Shown here: piece by piece, positions 10,077 to 23,097 of the stretch
Layout of the letters: every line of letters begins with the position of its first letter
Position numbering within the stretch: position 1 is the first letter of the stretch
Source of the DNA: Henckelia pumila
Taxonomy: Eukaryota > Streptophyta > Magnoliopsida > Lamiales > Gesneriaceae
NCBI RefSeq assembly: GCF_033568475.1
Contig: NC_133123.1
Location: 138,096,242 to 138,160,241 of the forward strand
DNA length: 64,000 bases
Direction of reading: 5' to 3'
Translations under genes and position numbers: made by a program
The notes under the pieces: generated by a model
Database searches by the model: none
What the model was told of the DNA's origin: nothing
What the model saw: the letters and a program-made list of their open reading frames with translations, nothing else

Positions 10077-12788
10077 TGAAACGCCTACTACTAATAAAAT
10101 GCGAAAAAACTTTTTTTTTTTTTTTTAAATACTATATACATATACGCCCATACATATATGTATAAACATTAAAAATAATATTACAAATAATAACTCGCTT
10201 AATTAACAAAAATAAAAATAATAAACAGTTATTTGATAAAATCTTGAGTCATGCAATAGATAAAATAATGTCTATAGTGAAAATTTATAACTTATGTCTA
10301 CTAAAATCATGAAAAATCAATAATTAATCATAACCACTGAAAACATAAAAATATCCTGAATATATAACTCATGCGTAAATAAAATCCTAGCGAGACGGTC
10401 ACGGGGCCACTGCCATGCTCGCTCATACGTCATCGCTACCGGTAGGAGCTACATCATACTCACCTGCACCATATAAGCGTAGTGAGCCTAGAGGCTCAAC
10501 ATGTCTAATCCTTTATAACAAGGGTTAAAATAATGCATCACGTAGATACTAATACATATACATGTACATGAGCATGCATGTAAACATTTTTCATAACATA
10601 AATGCTGAATCATAAATCATAAACATAACATAACAATCTTCAACATACATAACATAATTGAGCATGTCATAAACATAAAAACTGAGTATGGTCATATCCA
10701 TGAATGTGACTAATAACCGTGCCGACTGATCAGTCTAAAGAACCATCGTACGTGGCGGTGGATAAATCCACCTCTATGCTGGTAGTAAACTACCTCTGTG
10801 CCAGTGGTAAAACCCACTTCTATGCCGGTAGTAGAACTACCTCTGTGTCAGTGGTAAAACCCACTTCTATGCTGTCACATCACTTCAATTTCCATAAAAA
10901 TATTTTTCATGCTCAATTCTTAATCATAAACACATCATAAAATATTTCATGTATGCATGCACTTAAAATATGTCCGTAATATATATTTAATTAATTTTAA
11001 TAATAAATATACTTTTACTTAAAATAGACTTCATGCATAAAAATAATTAAATATATATTTCGGACTTAGTTTATTTTCATGGGTTGGTCCAGACTGCTGG
11101 TCTCTCTACTAAACCCCTTAACTGACTTAAAGCCTGTTAACTAACTTAAAGCCCATAATTAAATAACTAATTTTAAAAATTATAATTTTTACTAAAATAA
11201 AATACTTAAATGTTATTGGGCTTAAATAAAAATATTTAGGCCCAATAACTAATTAATTCATAAAAATTCCTAGACTGGCCCAATAAAATCACTGACTAGC
11301 CCAAAAATTCCGATGGGCCCACGGGCCCATAAAATTATTGGGTTAACTTAAAAATAATTTAAAAAGCCCAAATAAAATTATTTGGAGGCCCAAATAATTT
11401 TCTAACTAATTAAATGGCCCAAACAACCAATTAAATCATTAAATATTTTAAAATTAAAATACTCGAGCCCGGCCCACCTAGCCCGGACCCGAACCTGCCT
11501 GACCCGACCCGACCCTAGACCCTACTGATCCGACCCACTACCCTGACCCGACCCGGAACCACCCAAAAATCCCCCCTACCCGACGCCCCCCTCTCCTTGC
11601 CCTTGGCTGCGCGAGCAGCAGCCCTTTAGGGGCTGCTGCCGCCTCGCTCCGGCCGCCCCTGGCCGGAGCGCCGCCGGCAGGACCTTCCCAGGGTCCTGCC
11701 GGTTCGAACCCAGCCTTGGCTCGGCTGGGTCATGGCCTAGCATGACCAGCCGAGCCCCCCTTCCACTAAACCCTAAACTGCCGCCTCCCATGACCAACCT
11801 TGCACCAGCTTGAACCCAGCCGTGAACCAGCCTGAACCCCTGGACCCAGCTCGACCCTAGGCACCCTAGGACACCCCTTGAACCTGACCCAGCAGACCAT
11901 GCTTGTCCCATGCCAAGAAAACGTGAGCATATGCCATCCAAACATGAAAAACGTGAGCTGTTCATTATTCAATTCAAGATCTTGCATGCACTCAATGAAA
12001 AATCAGAATAAAACATAAAAGATCTGCCATAAAAACGTGTATGTAGCTTATATGGTGTTAAAGAAAGGAGTTAAACATGCCTTTGATAATTATTTGACAA
12101 CGATTGATGCGTTTACGGGACTCCGGGACGACGAACGGACCAAAAACCTTCAAAGGTGGAGCTTGGTTGGATCGGCTATGGGGGCTTGAAACCTACTGGA
12201 ACGAGAGAATGGGAGTGAAGGGGATGGGTGAAGTCGGCTGATGGGTTTAAATTGGTAGGGTAGGTTTTAGGTTTTAAATAAATTAAATAGAATAAAAAAA
12301 ATAGGATATTAATTTAGGAATAAAATCATGTCTAATTAAATATTTAAAACCCTAAATAAATAATAATAATCTGATGGAAAAATATTAAATCCCAAAATAT
12401 CAAATTAGGGAATTTTTAAATATTAATAAAAGTTCTTAAAATGACTTATTTTGGCCAAAAATCAATTCTTAAATTAATATATACTTAAATACTAAAATTT
12501 TCTTGACACAATACCTTAAAATAATATTTTAAGGCTCAAAAACTCATAAAATATTTTTGGCTAAATATTTTGGCATCTCGTCCGTCCACGGTCCCGTCTA
12601 CGCAATCCACTCAATAAAATTCTTAAAAAAATCTAAAAATACAATAATTATGGGTTAAATGCTAAAAATAAATTTTAATCATGCATATAATTCACATAAA
12701 TGTCATTTAACCCAAATATAAATTTTTAAATAATTAATTTCCCTATTTATGCATGCGAATTCACGTATTAAAATTTCCGGGTGTTACA
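10077..12788 (-). repeat. 5' LTR of the non-autonomous element
   Basis: 2,712 bp, longer than its partner mainly through one extra 5-bp CCGAC-type unit near 11,508. It ends (plus-strand view) GGGTGTTACA followed by the CATTA target duplication. Confidence 0.93.
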
Positions 12789-12793
12789 CATTA

Positions 12794-13167
12794 TCTCGCA
12801 TCTTTACGATAGATTCCGTCACAGGTTTTATTTATTTATTATTGTAAAATATATGGTACTCAAATTTGACGATCTTCTCTTCAACATTTATAATTTTTTC
12901 AATCCAAAAGATTATTACTATTCAGGGGCGCATCCCAAGTCTCCAAGCTAGCAAGTAAAAATGTTTATGAAATAAACGTTGGAAAAAATTACATAACAAT
13001 CTTTGGTAAACAAATACCGTCACCATGATTAAAACAATACTAATTAGATGCAAAAACAATGACATATAGATACGAGTTAAAATCGACAGTAGTAAAAAAG
13101 AAAAAAAAAAATTTCCGAATTCAAAACCACCACAATACTTCTATATGAGATGGATGTAAAATAAATT
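12794..13167. other. Intergenic, no feature seen
   Basis: AT-rich sequence between the LTR element and the small minus-strand gene. It would hold the 3' flank of that gene. No repeat or motif recognised. Confidence 0.4.
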
Positions 13168-13389
13168 TCAAGAATTTGGAAACACAGCAGTACTCTTCTC
13201 CTTGCAGCTGCTAGCTCCGTGATTTTTCTTCAAATGATGCAAGGTTCCGCTTGGCGGCGGCGGCTGCTGCTCTGTTTTGAAACACGAAATGATCGAATCA
13301 ACCATCATTTTCTTCACCGATCTCCTCTTCGCCGGAAATACGCTCCCTTTCATAGCTCCGGCGACTTGCTCCTCCGCCTCAGCCACCAT
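13168..13389 (-). CDS. Possible small host protein, 73 aa, unknown function
   Basis: The frame starts at the ATG at 13,389 and ends at 13,168. The N-terminal half is acidic then basic (AEAEEQ, then PAKRRSVKKMM), the middle has a Cys (DSIISCFK) and a short Pro-rich stretch (QQPPPP), and the tail is His/Lys-rich. Codon content is GC-richer than the flanks and a pyrimidine/purine-rich leader lies just upstream, both typical of a real plant exon. There is no signal peptide or membrane segment. I do not recognise a named family; it looks like one of the short conserved basic plant proteins, but that is impression only. Confidence 0.45.
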   Translation of the reverse strand: MVAEAEEQVAGAMKGSVFPAKRRSVKKMMVDSIISCFKTEQQPPPPSGTLHHLKKNHGASSCKEKSTAVFPNS

Positions 13390-13930
13390 TCTGCTGCTCT
13401 TTCTTTCTTTTTTTTTTTTTTAGATAGTTATACTGATTTTACACTACTATGTATTCAGTGTAATAAATAAAGCAGGGGGCGCAAAAAAGAAGCTTGGGGG
13501 TTAAGGCTTTTCTTCGGGGGCAAGAGAGGCTTACACTTGTCATAAGATTATTTGATTACAAGTCAAACTCGTTATTTTATTAATTATTATTATCAAGAAA
13601 TTAACATATGTTCGCGACTTAAGATGGAAATATTAATGTTTTATGGCAAAATGGATATCTAGTGTTGGTAGACAGGTGGGTATGAGCTGTTGCAAGCTGC
13701 AAATTAAAGAGGAACAGTGTGTGAACGACGACTACTACTACTATAGTAATAGTGTGAAATGAATTATATTTTCCGTACGGAATGAAAGATCTAAAGCGAA
13801 TGGTGGTGATTGTGCTTATTTGTAGGTACCTTTTCAAGTACAAACCCCAATGTCACGGAGCTTGGGACGATTCTTCTGGATGATATATTCTCTACACAAA
13901 AAGTCTCTACACAAAAAGAAAAGAATTGCA
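13390..13930. other. Intergenic, likely promoter side of the small minus-strand gene
   Basis: No gene seen. A short direct duplication (CTCTACACAAAAAG, twice) lies at about 13,890-13,920 just before the MITE. Confidence 0.4.
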
Positions 13931-14314
13931 AGACACTATTTGGTTTGAGTGATGATATATAAGTAATACGTAATATAATGTAATAAAAAATAAATAAAAA
14001 ATGATAGTTAAAATAATATTGGATTTGATTGATTTATTATAATTTATTTGATTTGATTGATTAAATTTTATATAAAAATGTTAAATTACTATTTTGTCAT
14101 TTTAACAATAAATAAAATAAAAATTATATCATTTATAAGGGGTAATATAGTAATTTAAAGTCAATGATTTGATTGATGTATTATAAATAATTAATGATTT
14201 GATTGATATAAAATAAATAGTTAATATATGGATAAATAATATGATGAGAAGAACGTGAGATGTAATAAAATTAGTTATACATATATTAGTAATATGGTAA
14301 ACAGAACGATGTCT
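13931..14314. mobile_element. Tourist-like MITE, copy 1
   Basis: About 380 bp, AT-rich and non-coding. The 5' end AGACACTATTTGGTTTGAG is an imperfect inverted match to the 3' end (…ACAGAACGATGTCT). The interior is closely similar to 33,562-33,935, including repeated TTTGATTGAT motifs and the ATATGGATAAATAATATGAT segment, so this is a dispersed family. The GTTTGGTTT terminal motif and the TAA after the 3' end suggest PIF/Harbinger (Tourist) type. The left target copy reads CAA, so the duplication is imperfect. Confidence 0.75.
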
Positions 14315-15173
14315 TAAAATGCATTAAAGTCCATTGTTTGATTTCGCTGCTACCTAGGAGTGGACTGAATTTCTGAAATGTAGTAATCTTCTTGGTATGG
14401 GAGCCACTGACATTTTGAGTCGCATTGTTATCACTTACCTGAAGCTATAGTTTGTTAAAATTAAGAAAAGACGAGAAGATTAATAAAATGATTCATATTA
14501 GAAAAAACTCGAGATAATGCATGTGTACTATACAAAATAAAGAATTTTGATTATGGTTGGGCTTAATGGCAGTTGAATCCACTGAAGAAAAATTGGCCAT
14601 GGAGCCCAATGTATTAAATTTAGCAACCCATAAGAAATTTGCATAAAGTTCAGTTGGTGTAATGAGTTTGCTAAGATTTGGGCCCTAAAACAGAACAGTT
14701 TATCGAGATTAGAGTGGTCAAAATGAGGTAGACTGTTGAGACATAAAATATACGAGTTTAAATGATAGTTTTCCAACATATCAAAAATGTCTTGTCGGCA
14801 CTAGGCCACCTCGTCTCATCTAGATGGAGAGTTGCCATGGGTGCGGCATAGCTCACCCCGTTGCTCGTATTAAAATATTTGATTGAAACAGTGCATTCTA
14901 TCGTTGAAATCAAAAGTTAATTGATATTTACATTTCTCCCAATTATATAGGATAATTATTTTTTTGTCTGTCTCGAATATATAGAGAATTAGCAGTACTA
15001 TTCACTTTCTATCTCTGTATGACTTTAACTTTAATACAAGTATAATTTGATTTTTTTAAGAGACTTTATATTATTATAAAATAAAGTTTTTGCAACAGAT
15101 TTTAACCGTGTAGGGATATAGCATTTTATGTAACTTATAATTATACTGAAACAATTTTTTATTGAAAGTCACT

Positions 15174-15214
<41 letters not shown>

Positions 15215-16423
15215 AAAAGATAACTTAACTATATAATATTGATTCCACCTTGTACCATATTTGGTGAGAATTCACCAAAAAAAACTCCGAAAACTGACGA
15301 GGCAGGGGTCAATTGGGTCTATACATTTTTTTTCTATACATTTTTTTTTATCGACATTACAAATATTAATAAAAACATATGAGATAAAAAAATTTTAAAA
15401 TCTTTCATTTTTTGGGGGAAAAAAAAAATTTAAAATCGTTCTCTGCCAATTATAATATTTTGTACAGTGATTCCGTGTATGACTTAAAAGTCTAATCAGT
15501 AGCTACCAGCCTAACACACACACACACACACTCTTATTTCCATGCATCTTTTATTATTTATTAATTTTTCGAAGTGGACTCTTTTATTAACACGGTCATA
15601 TGGAATAAATAATTTCCTCATTATTCTAATTCATTTATATTAAAAAGTAAGCAATTTGGAAATCCAAAATTTTCAATTAAATACACTAGTTTAATCGAAT
15701 TTTCCGTCATAATTATTAAGCTAATACTTTATATACCAAAAGAAACTTTACATTTTTAACACGCATTACTCAAATTTCAGTTTTAATCTTATACATTTCG
15801 ATTTTAAAAATTTTAATCATTTTTCATAAAATTTTTGTGCCCCATCAAAGCCACATATTGGAAAATGAACTAAAACCATCAAAAAACGAATATATCAAAC
15901 TAAAACTAAAATTCAACAACATAGCGTAAAAGAGACGCAAATGTATATATAACCAAAAATACAATTTTCCCTCGGCTAATACATGCATGAATATGGACGC
16001 CAAAATTAATTCGTTTTATTTACTATTAAATAAATTAATGTTATAATCTAGTCAAACTAATCAGTCAAAAAAAAAAGGCATTATACATTGATATCCGATA
16101 ACTAAATTTCATGGCAGAATTTAAACACGGAACACAAGCTGAATTTAAGCTAATTTGAAAGAAACATAAAACGTCAACTGTTTTCTGGAAAAAATTGGAT
16201 ATTATATTTCCAGCCAATTTCGACGAAGGGCTACCGTGGAACTTTTTTCCACGCAAGAACTTTCCTTCGATTTTCTGATGTCTGAATCAAGACTGGCATA
16301 ATCCTTAATAAAACCAAAGGCGATGTAATGAAAATGAAAATGGAGTTGTTTTTATAACTTACAGCCTTTTTCAAAGTATATATTTCCCTAGCGTAGGCCC
16401 ATTTCAGACACTGTCACAGATCC
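14315..16423. other. AT-rich intergenic region with microsatellites
   Basis: No gene seen on either strand. It contains an (AT)n tract at about 15,178-15,210 and a (CA)n tract at about 15,513-15,531. Bases 14,557-14,632 match 27,949-28,027 (listed separately). The last 50 bases hold a TATATATTT motif and CCTAGCGTAGG upstream of the WAK-like gene start and may be its promoter. Confidence 0.45.
14557..14632. repeat. Dispersed repeat block, copy 1 (pair at 27,949-28,027)
   Basis: Both copies run from TTGGGCT through GGCAGTTGAATCCA and CCATGG.GCCCAATGTATTAAAT to AGCAACCCATA, with a few substitutions and small indels. Non-coding. It is either an old duplication of this locus or a fragment of an unrecognised repeat. 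Confidence 0.7.
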
Positions 16424-17677
16424 ATGGATTCTCCAGGAATCATTGTGCTAGTAACGTTAATATGGACTAAATTAATGTTGTTAGCAACTGAAACTGATTC
16501 ATCATCATTTTTAATGCCAGGTTGTTCAAGTACCAGATGTGGAAATCTCACCATCCCTTTTCCATTTGGCATCATTGCTCACTGTATTCTTGATGATTCT
16601 TTCCTCATCACTTGCAACGAAAGCTACGATCCCCCGAAGCCCTTCTTAGGAATCACTGAAGTTCTCGACATATCAATCGATGGATTAATGAAAGTTAGAT
16701 CCTCTGTCGCAAGCAATTGTTACGATCATTCGGGTTCCCAGATCAGCGGCAGAGCATTGGAGCAAACTTCGTATCGGTTTCGGGTACACGGAACAAGTTT
16801 ACGGCCATTGGCTGTGATACGTACGCTTTATTGGAAGGGTAGGAGGGTTCGAAGAAGACAAGTGCAGGATGTGTATCCTTGTGTCATAGTAATGACAGTG
16901 TAGTGGATGGGACATGCTCAGGCATAGGCTGCTGCCAGGCTTCGATTCTTCCAGGTGTCAAGAATTTTTCGGTGGATATTAGAAGTTTTGGAAATCATTC
17001 GAAGGTCAGGAATTTTAATCCATGTGGTTATGCATTCGTCGTTGAAGCCGGCGCTTTTGAGTTCTCGTCGTTAGACCTCGAGAATCTGAGGAACAGAACG
17101 AGTGTCCCTGTGGTTCTTGATTGGTCGATAGGAAATGTTTCGTGTGAAGTTGCTCGGGGAAAACTTTCGAGCTACGCTTGTCGAGCTCTGAATAGTGAAT
17201 GTCTCGATGCAAGCCATGGACTTGGCTATCGTTGCAGCTGTGCGAAAGGATTCCAAGGGAACCCTTACCTTCTTGATGGTTGCCAAGGTACTAATTAACA
17301 ATATCTTTGTGTTCAAGATTGACGTCTTGCTTGTATGTACATTTACTGTCTTTGTGGATTTTGGTTTTCATATTCATCATGGCCTGATTTCACGGTATAT
17401 TTCGCAGATATCGACGTTTGTAAAACTTCAAATCCTTGTATTGGAAAATGCGAAAATTTGGTGGGAAACTATTCATGTTCTTGTCCGGAAGGGTTTGAAG
17501 GTGATGGAGAGAAAAATGGTTCTGGTTGTCATCTCAAAAGTCACCACCCGAAAAATGAAATACAGGGATCTACATTGTTCTATATTGCATCTGGTATGAA
17601 CTTCAAATATGTGAAACTCTCTTTGATTTAAGCATTTCTGTTGCATTGTTATGGGAAACCATTTATGCAGTCCACTT

Positions 17678-18653
17678 TGATATCACATACCCGGGATGAC
17701 GATACCCCGGGTGGATTGGACCCGGAAAGATGGTATTAGTCTCTAGGGACAGCGGAGCAGTTCCTAGCCCGACTATCTTTAGGAAGTGTGATGATATCAC
17801 ATACCCGGGATAACGATATCCCGGGTGGATTGGACCCGGAAAGATGGTATTAGTCTCTCGGAACAGCGGAGCAGGTCCTAGCCCGACTATCTTTAGGAAG
17901 TGTGATGATATCACATACCCGGGATAACGATACCCCGGGTGGATTGGACCCGAAAAGATGGTATTAGTCTCTCGGGACAGCGGAGCAGGTCCTAGCCCGA
18001 CTATCTTTAGGAAGTGTGATGATATCACATACCCGGGATAACGATACCCCGGATGGATTGGACTCGAGAGGATGGTGTAACTACGACATGTTAAAGAACC
18101 CGGGACTGGGGGGCAGTAACATGGGATCTGCAAGAAAGGCTTAACCTGGGAGGTCTTAGCATCCGGACCGATACAGGAGATCGAAAGGAACCCGGGTAAG
18201 GGGCCTGGGAGCTAGAACCTCCCGGAGTAAGCCTTCGGAAATTAGGAAAGGAAAGGAAAACCAGTGGGGCCCCGACCTTTCTATTTTTAGGGCCAAGAAA
18301 CGGCCACGTTTCAGGGTCAAATCACAAATCAAATCATTACTAAACAAGATCCAAAGGAATGGGCTCTGTCCGGAAATTATGGGGGTCTAAATCACACGTT
18401 GTAACCATCTTATCACCCTAAAAGTTGTCAGTAAGGCCATATCCAGTAATCATTGAGGACCCGGGTGAGCGAGTATAAAAGCCCATTCTGGGGGGCAAGG
18501 TGAAAAAAAAAGGAAAAAAACTCTCAAAAAAAGAAGGCGGGTAGAACTTCGTCTCAAAACGGACAAGATATTCATATATTTTGTATCTTCACTTATTTTT
18601 TCCGCTCGGGAATTTACCCATCCCCGGGTAGTCATTTTGTGATAATCACATCA
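17678..18653 (+). mobile_element. Solo LTR in intron 2 of the WAK-like gene
   Basis: 976 bp starting TGATATCACA and ending AATCACATCA, flanked by the 5-bp duplication CACTT (17,673-17,677 and 18,654-18,658). The internal TATA-like GAGTATAAAAGCCC near 18,473 sets a plus orientation. There is no internal domain, so it arose by LTR-LTR recombination. ORFs at 17,663-18,635 are within it and are not genes. LTR family (Ty3 or Ty1) not determined. Confidence 0.88.
17679..18076. repeat. 114-bp tandem repeat, about 3.5 units, in the U3 of the solo LTR
   Basis: GATATCACATACCCGGGAT recurs at 17,679, 17,793, 17,907 and 18,021, exactly 114 bp apart. Units carry GGTATTAGTCTCT and CCTAGCCCGACTATCTTTAG and differ by few bases. 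The last unit diverges after about 50 bp. Position upstream of the TATA suggests enhancer-type repeats. Confidence 0.93.
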
Positions 18654-19668
18654 CACTTGATGCTTAGAAGACTTAATTTAGATTAACTGATGGTGAGAGC
18701 AAAAGTATATTATATGATTTACTAAGAGTGCCTCAAATCTTCAAACAGGTTTGATGATTCCTGGAGTCGGGAGTTTTTGGATATTTCGGATACGCAAGTT
18801 AAAGAAAATCGCGAAACTAAGACGCAATACATTTGAAAGCAACGGTGGCTTAATGCTAGAATATATGCTTTCCACCCAGCGGACAGCTATGCTTAGAGTT
18901 TTTACAGCGAAAGAGATGAAAAAGGCTACAGATAATTATGCTGAGAGTAGAATCCTCAGCTGCAGTTGTGTTTTCGGAACCGTATGTAGGGGGAATTTGG
19001 ATGATGCCGGAGAAAACAAGCTTGTAACAATTACAATTTATCATCCACGGGAAGAAGAGATAAAGGTTTTCATCAGGAAACTAGTCTCCTTTTCCCAGAT
19101 AAACCACACGAATGTTTCGAAGCTGATCGGATGTTGTTTAGAGACACAAGTGCCACTTTTTGTCAATGAATTTGTATCTGTTAACACCCTTTCAGATTAC
19201 ATTATAGACGATGATCTCGCGTCCTCTCTTTCGTGGGATATTCGTCTGAGAATAGCTGTTCAAACTGCCGGAGCACTCGCATACTTGCATTCAGAAGCCG
19301 GATCGCCCATTATTCATGGAAATCTCAGCAGCCTCAACATATCACTCCTCAATGGATCAACTGTGAAAATCCACGATGTTACGTTCACCAATTACTGCGA
19401 TAGTTCCGCGGTTCTGTACTGGATGGGTGCAAGTGGCCATCTAGACCCTGAGTACTTGTACTCTGGTAAGTGGACGGTAAAGAGCGATGTTTACGGTTTC
19501 GGAGTCATCCTGGCAGAGCTATTGACGGGGAAGAGATCGATAAATTTTTTCAGGGTGAATGAATATTTTCTCTTCAATCGGAGGAGATTCGTTGCTTACG
19601 ATTCTTGACAAGCGTTTAGCCATTCAGGGTACTAAGATTGAGCAGCTAACCGAAGTCGATAATCTAGA

Positions 19669-20160
19669 TGTTGGAATTTAATGCTCATAAGAAATAAATC
19701 GTGTGTACTTTTTCAGCGAAAAATAAGCTAGGCACACGGTTGTTGGATCTCTGACTCGATCTACAAGCAAATCCCTCGAACAAATCCCACGAACAATCTT
19801 TAGTTCCTTTTGCGGTCGTCGAAATATTACTAGAATATTTCGATCATGTGCACACTTTAAACCCTTAGAGATTTCTGGCGATGCTCCAAGAATTAGCAAA
19901 GGGAATATTTAGTTGTGTGTATTGTGTGTTGTGAATTCATTCTTCGTCAGTCTACCAACTGAAGGCTACCTATATTTATAGGACACCTAGTATGATATGA
20001 CTAGAATTCTACTCCACCTCAAACTGTGGATGTACTTTGATATATCAAATATTCTATATCAAATAATATATTATGGGATAATAATATTGATATATCTAAT
20101 CTTTTGAATATGGTATATCTAAAATACCAAATATATAAAAGATCACAATAATATCCAATA
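19669..20160 (-). repeat. 3' LTR of the copia element
   Basis: 492 bp. It keeps two short segments (near 19,882-19,940 and 20,038) that are deleted from the other LTR. It carries GATCTCTGACTCGATCTA and CTATATTTATAGG in common with its partner. Confidence 0.88.
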
Positions 20161-23097
20161 ACTCCCACTCATACACATTTTGAGTAAGTGAAGATCACTC
20201 GCTTCAACACATTTTCTCGTAGTATGGCACATTCTGTCATACATGGAGTAAAGCGTGCGACCGAAGGAGAACAAACATTGAGGAGAATTATATTAAGTCA
20301 TCACCAAACTAACATAACTCATCAAACTCCAAATTTTGGTTCATATACCCCAAACCATGTGGTCGCATCAGACCAAGCATCTCTGACCCCTCATTATATA
20401 AAGCATGCTTGACTCTCTCAATTATGTATCTATGCTCATGACTCTGTCAAGAACAAATCTCAACTGAGTCGGCCGGCCTATGAGCCATAGTACAAAAGGA
20501 TGCGTTACATCTTAGTTTTTCCTCGGCCCCAATGCCAATTAGCTTTGGTTTGACCGCTTTCCTAGACATGCTCCGACAGGCCGAATCAATCATGACCATT
20601 AGATACATGCTAAAGTAGCGTCATCAAACTTACACCTCATGACACGGTCCAGAGTCTCAAAGGGTACAAAAATAACAATGAAGCGCTCACACAGTGATGA
20701 AGCAGGGATCCATTATGTCACTCCGCTTTTGTGGTCGAACTTACGAAGCACATGTAGTATGCATACATGCTATGATGGAGCTCCCACTCAATTTAGGCAT
20801 GTCACGCTCAAAACATCATACGAACATAAGTCCAGTTGCTACTAAAGCTACTGACCTGCGTATTGCGAGACTAAATCTACCAACAATCCTCACGTCTGGC
20901 TATAAACAAACTTTCCATGAAAGTGGACACACTTCATAGCCGATCTAGTCAGATCTCATCTCAGCCTCTATGCTAAGGCGACTATAAATTTATTATAATA
21001 ACCTTCCTCGCTCTTCGAAGCGCGAAGGGATCATTTACACATATTCTCTATGTGAACTCAAGATCTTGAAGTCTCATCCTGCTTGCTACCCAAGCGCAGG
21101 GCGATTGCCTGTGTGAGTAGGCCAATCAAAGTCTGGTGACATTCTCATGTGGGCACAATTCCTCAACAAGTCAATAAGAAAAATATTAACTTGTGCAATA
21201 CAGTATCAAATGAAGAGACATCATCTACATGCGCTGAAACTCGCAATCTTTGTAGAGATCCTTTTAACCAAATTGTCTCATGTACTGTTGATGTGCATGC
21301 AATTTTATCCTGCTTTCAAGTAGAAGATAGATATTTACAAGGCCGCTTCTCATCACTTCAAGTGATTATTGCGTCTCCCACTATAAATGCATGTCCCAAT
21401 ATAGACTTGCGTTTATCTCTATCACTTGAACAATCAACATCATTCTTTCCAACAAATCTCAAACTATCTCCATGGTCACATAAAGAAATATCATTGTGTC
21501 TGCCATCTAATAGCCGATCTCTAGATTTCTCTTATATCTACTCACCGTCCAACTGTCAAGTATAAGTCTAGTTGAGTACACACTATTGCGTACATCAAAT
21601 CCTTTATAACACTTGCATATGGAACTTCGTTCATATGTTTTCCTTGCACATATTTTAGGCACAATATTCTGCTAGGTAGAATAAATTAACTTATTTTGTC
21701 TCTTGTAAAGTCACAACCACTTGATAATTAGTTGGCTCGTCAATATTCATAAAAGCAAGCATTAACGAACAACTCCCCTTCAATGATAAATATCATCAGA
21801 GAATCATTTTACGCTTGATATATATATATATATATATATAAAATTTGGATGTTGAGAGACTTCTTTCAGTGAAATGCTCCCACTGAATTTGAGATCGCTT
21901 TCTTTCTCTTTATTACTTGCTAGACAAGGCCTCATGCCAAATCTTAGCTAAAGATTCTAGCGTCATCCAATGGTTCATGCAACTCATATAGTTGATGTCC
22001 CATTTGACTTCAATCACAAAATACATATCTTGAAACTCTACTTCAGTCATTCCTCTACTTGTGGTGTTCATAGTACATCACATAGGCTTTTTGAAAAAAA
22101 TATTTTATAAAATTTATTTTTTCTGTAATGAATACTATGACAACTTCCACTTATCACTTAAGGCGCAAAGCCTCCAAAAGAGGTAGTCTGTCATGCCAAA
22201 ACTCAAAGTGAATCGAAATGACTAAATTGGAAGACATCTTATTGTGTAGGCATCAATCAAAATATTATTTCGCAAATAATATTGAAAGATTTACTTGCGC
22301 CATCATCATTCCATTTCTCACACGTACTTGTCTAAACTAATCAGACATATATTCTCGCTCTCAATCGGTATATAGAATGTTTTTTTAAAAAAATTCTTCT
22401 TTTAATTCTCAACCCCTTTCAAAATCACTTGACATATTCAAGCGCTTTTGATTGATGAGATAAAATATATACCAACACATAGCATGAATTTAAAATTTGT
22501 GAGAAAATATGATGCATCATAATATGACTTCACATTCATAGTTTCGCATATGTCTGAGTGAACTAACTCAAAAAAATATATTTTGGCAGTTTCATACTAC
22601 CAAATATTTTGCACACACTAGGAGATTGACTTTAGCGAAAATTGCCCAAAAAGAGCTTTCTCAAACTAACATAATCATCCACTTTTGCGCAATATATATT
22701 AATATATATTAGTGCCATAAAACATAATCAATGAAAATAAACATATGAAATAATAATGCGATAATAAATATCCATTATTCATAAAACCAAACCAAAAAAG
22801 TTTTTGCCAAAAAATGGACGAACTAGATTGCTCAAACATAATTAAAAATCAAGTCCTAATAAGCAAATTAACTTAAAAGTAAATTACATCAAATACTAAG
22901 TCCGAGAAGGTACGAAACCAACTTCAAGAATTTCCCCTTATGTGCCAACTTCCATGGTAATGTAGTGGCAACATTCTTGTATTTGATGATAATATACAAA
23001 TCTTTCTCAATCTCTCGTCATATATCTTGTTGCTCAAGTTTCTACAATCTACATGAAGAGAATTAGCAACAAGAAAAATATTTGTACTATAGAAGTA

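Larger units (their letters stand above)
6995..12788 (-). mobile_element. Non-autonomous LTR element with 2.7-kb LTRs and a 376-bp interior (chromovirus-related)
   Basis: Two near-identical terminal repeats (6,995-9,700 and 10,077-12,788) flank only 376 bp. The element is bounded by the 5-bp duplication CATTA (6,990-6,994 and 12,789-12,793). On the minus strand the LTR starts TGTAACACCC and ends CGTTTCA. A primer site TGGTATCAAAGC follows the 5' LTR and a purine tract precedes the 3' LTR. There is no gag or pol. Ends, PBS-proximal leader and purine tract match the autonomous element at 43,095-53,675, so it is probably a deletion derivative mobilised in trans. LTRs differ by few substitutions and a 5-bp indel, implying recent insertion. 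Confidence 0.93.

Noticed and set aside
15178-15531. Short-period repeats considered as a CRISPR-like or regulatory array
   Set aside because: They are plain (AT)n and (CA)n microsatellites in a plant genome.
17679-18076. 114-bp array considered as centromeric satellite
   Set aside because: Only 3.5 units and fully contained between LTR ends with a CACTT duplication, so it is part of an LTR.
17663-18133. 156-aa minus-strand ORF with repeated YPGYVISSHFLKIVGLG units
   Set aside because: Produced by the 114-bp tandem repeat (a multiple of 3) in the solo LTR; not a protein repeat gene.
21149-21565. 138-aa plus-strand ORF within the copia element
   Set aside because: Antisense to the element, no recognisable motif and no codon signal; most likely chance.
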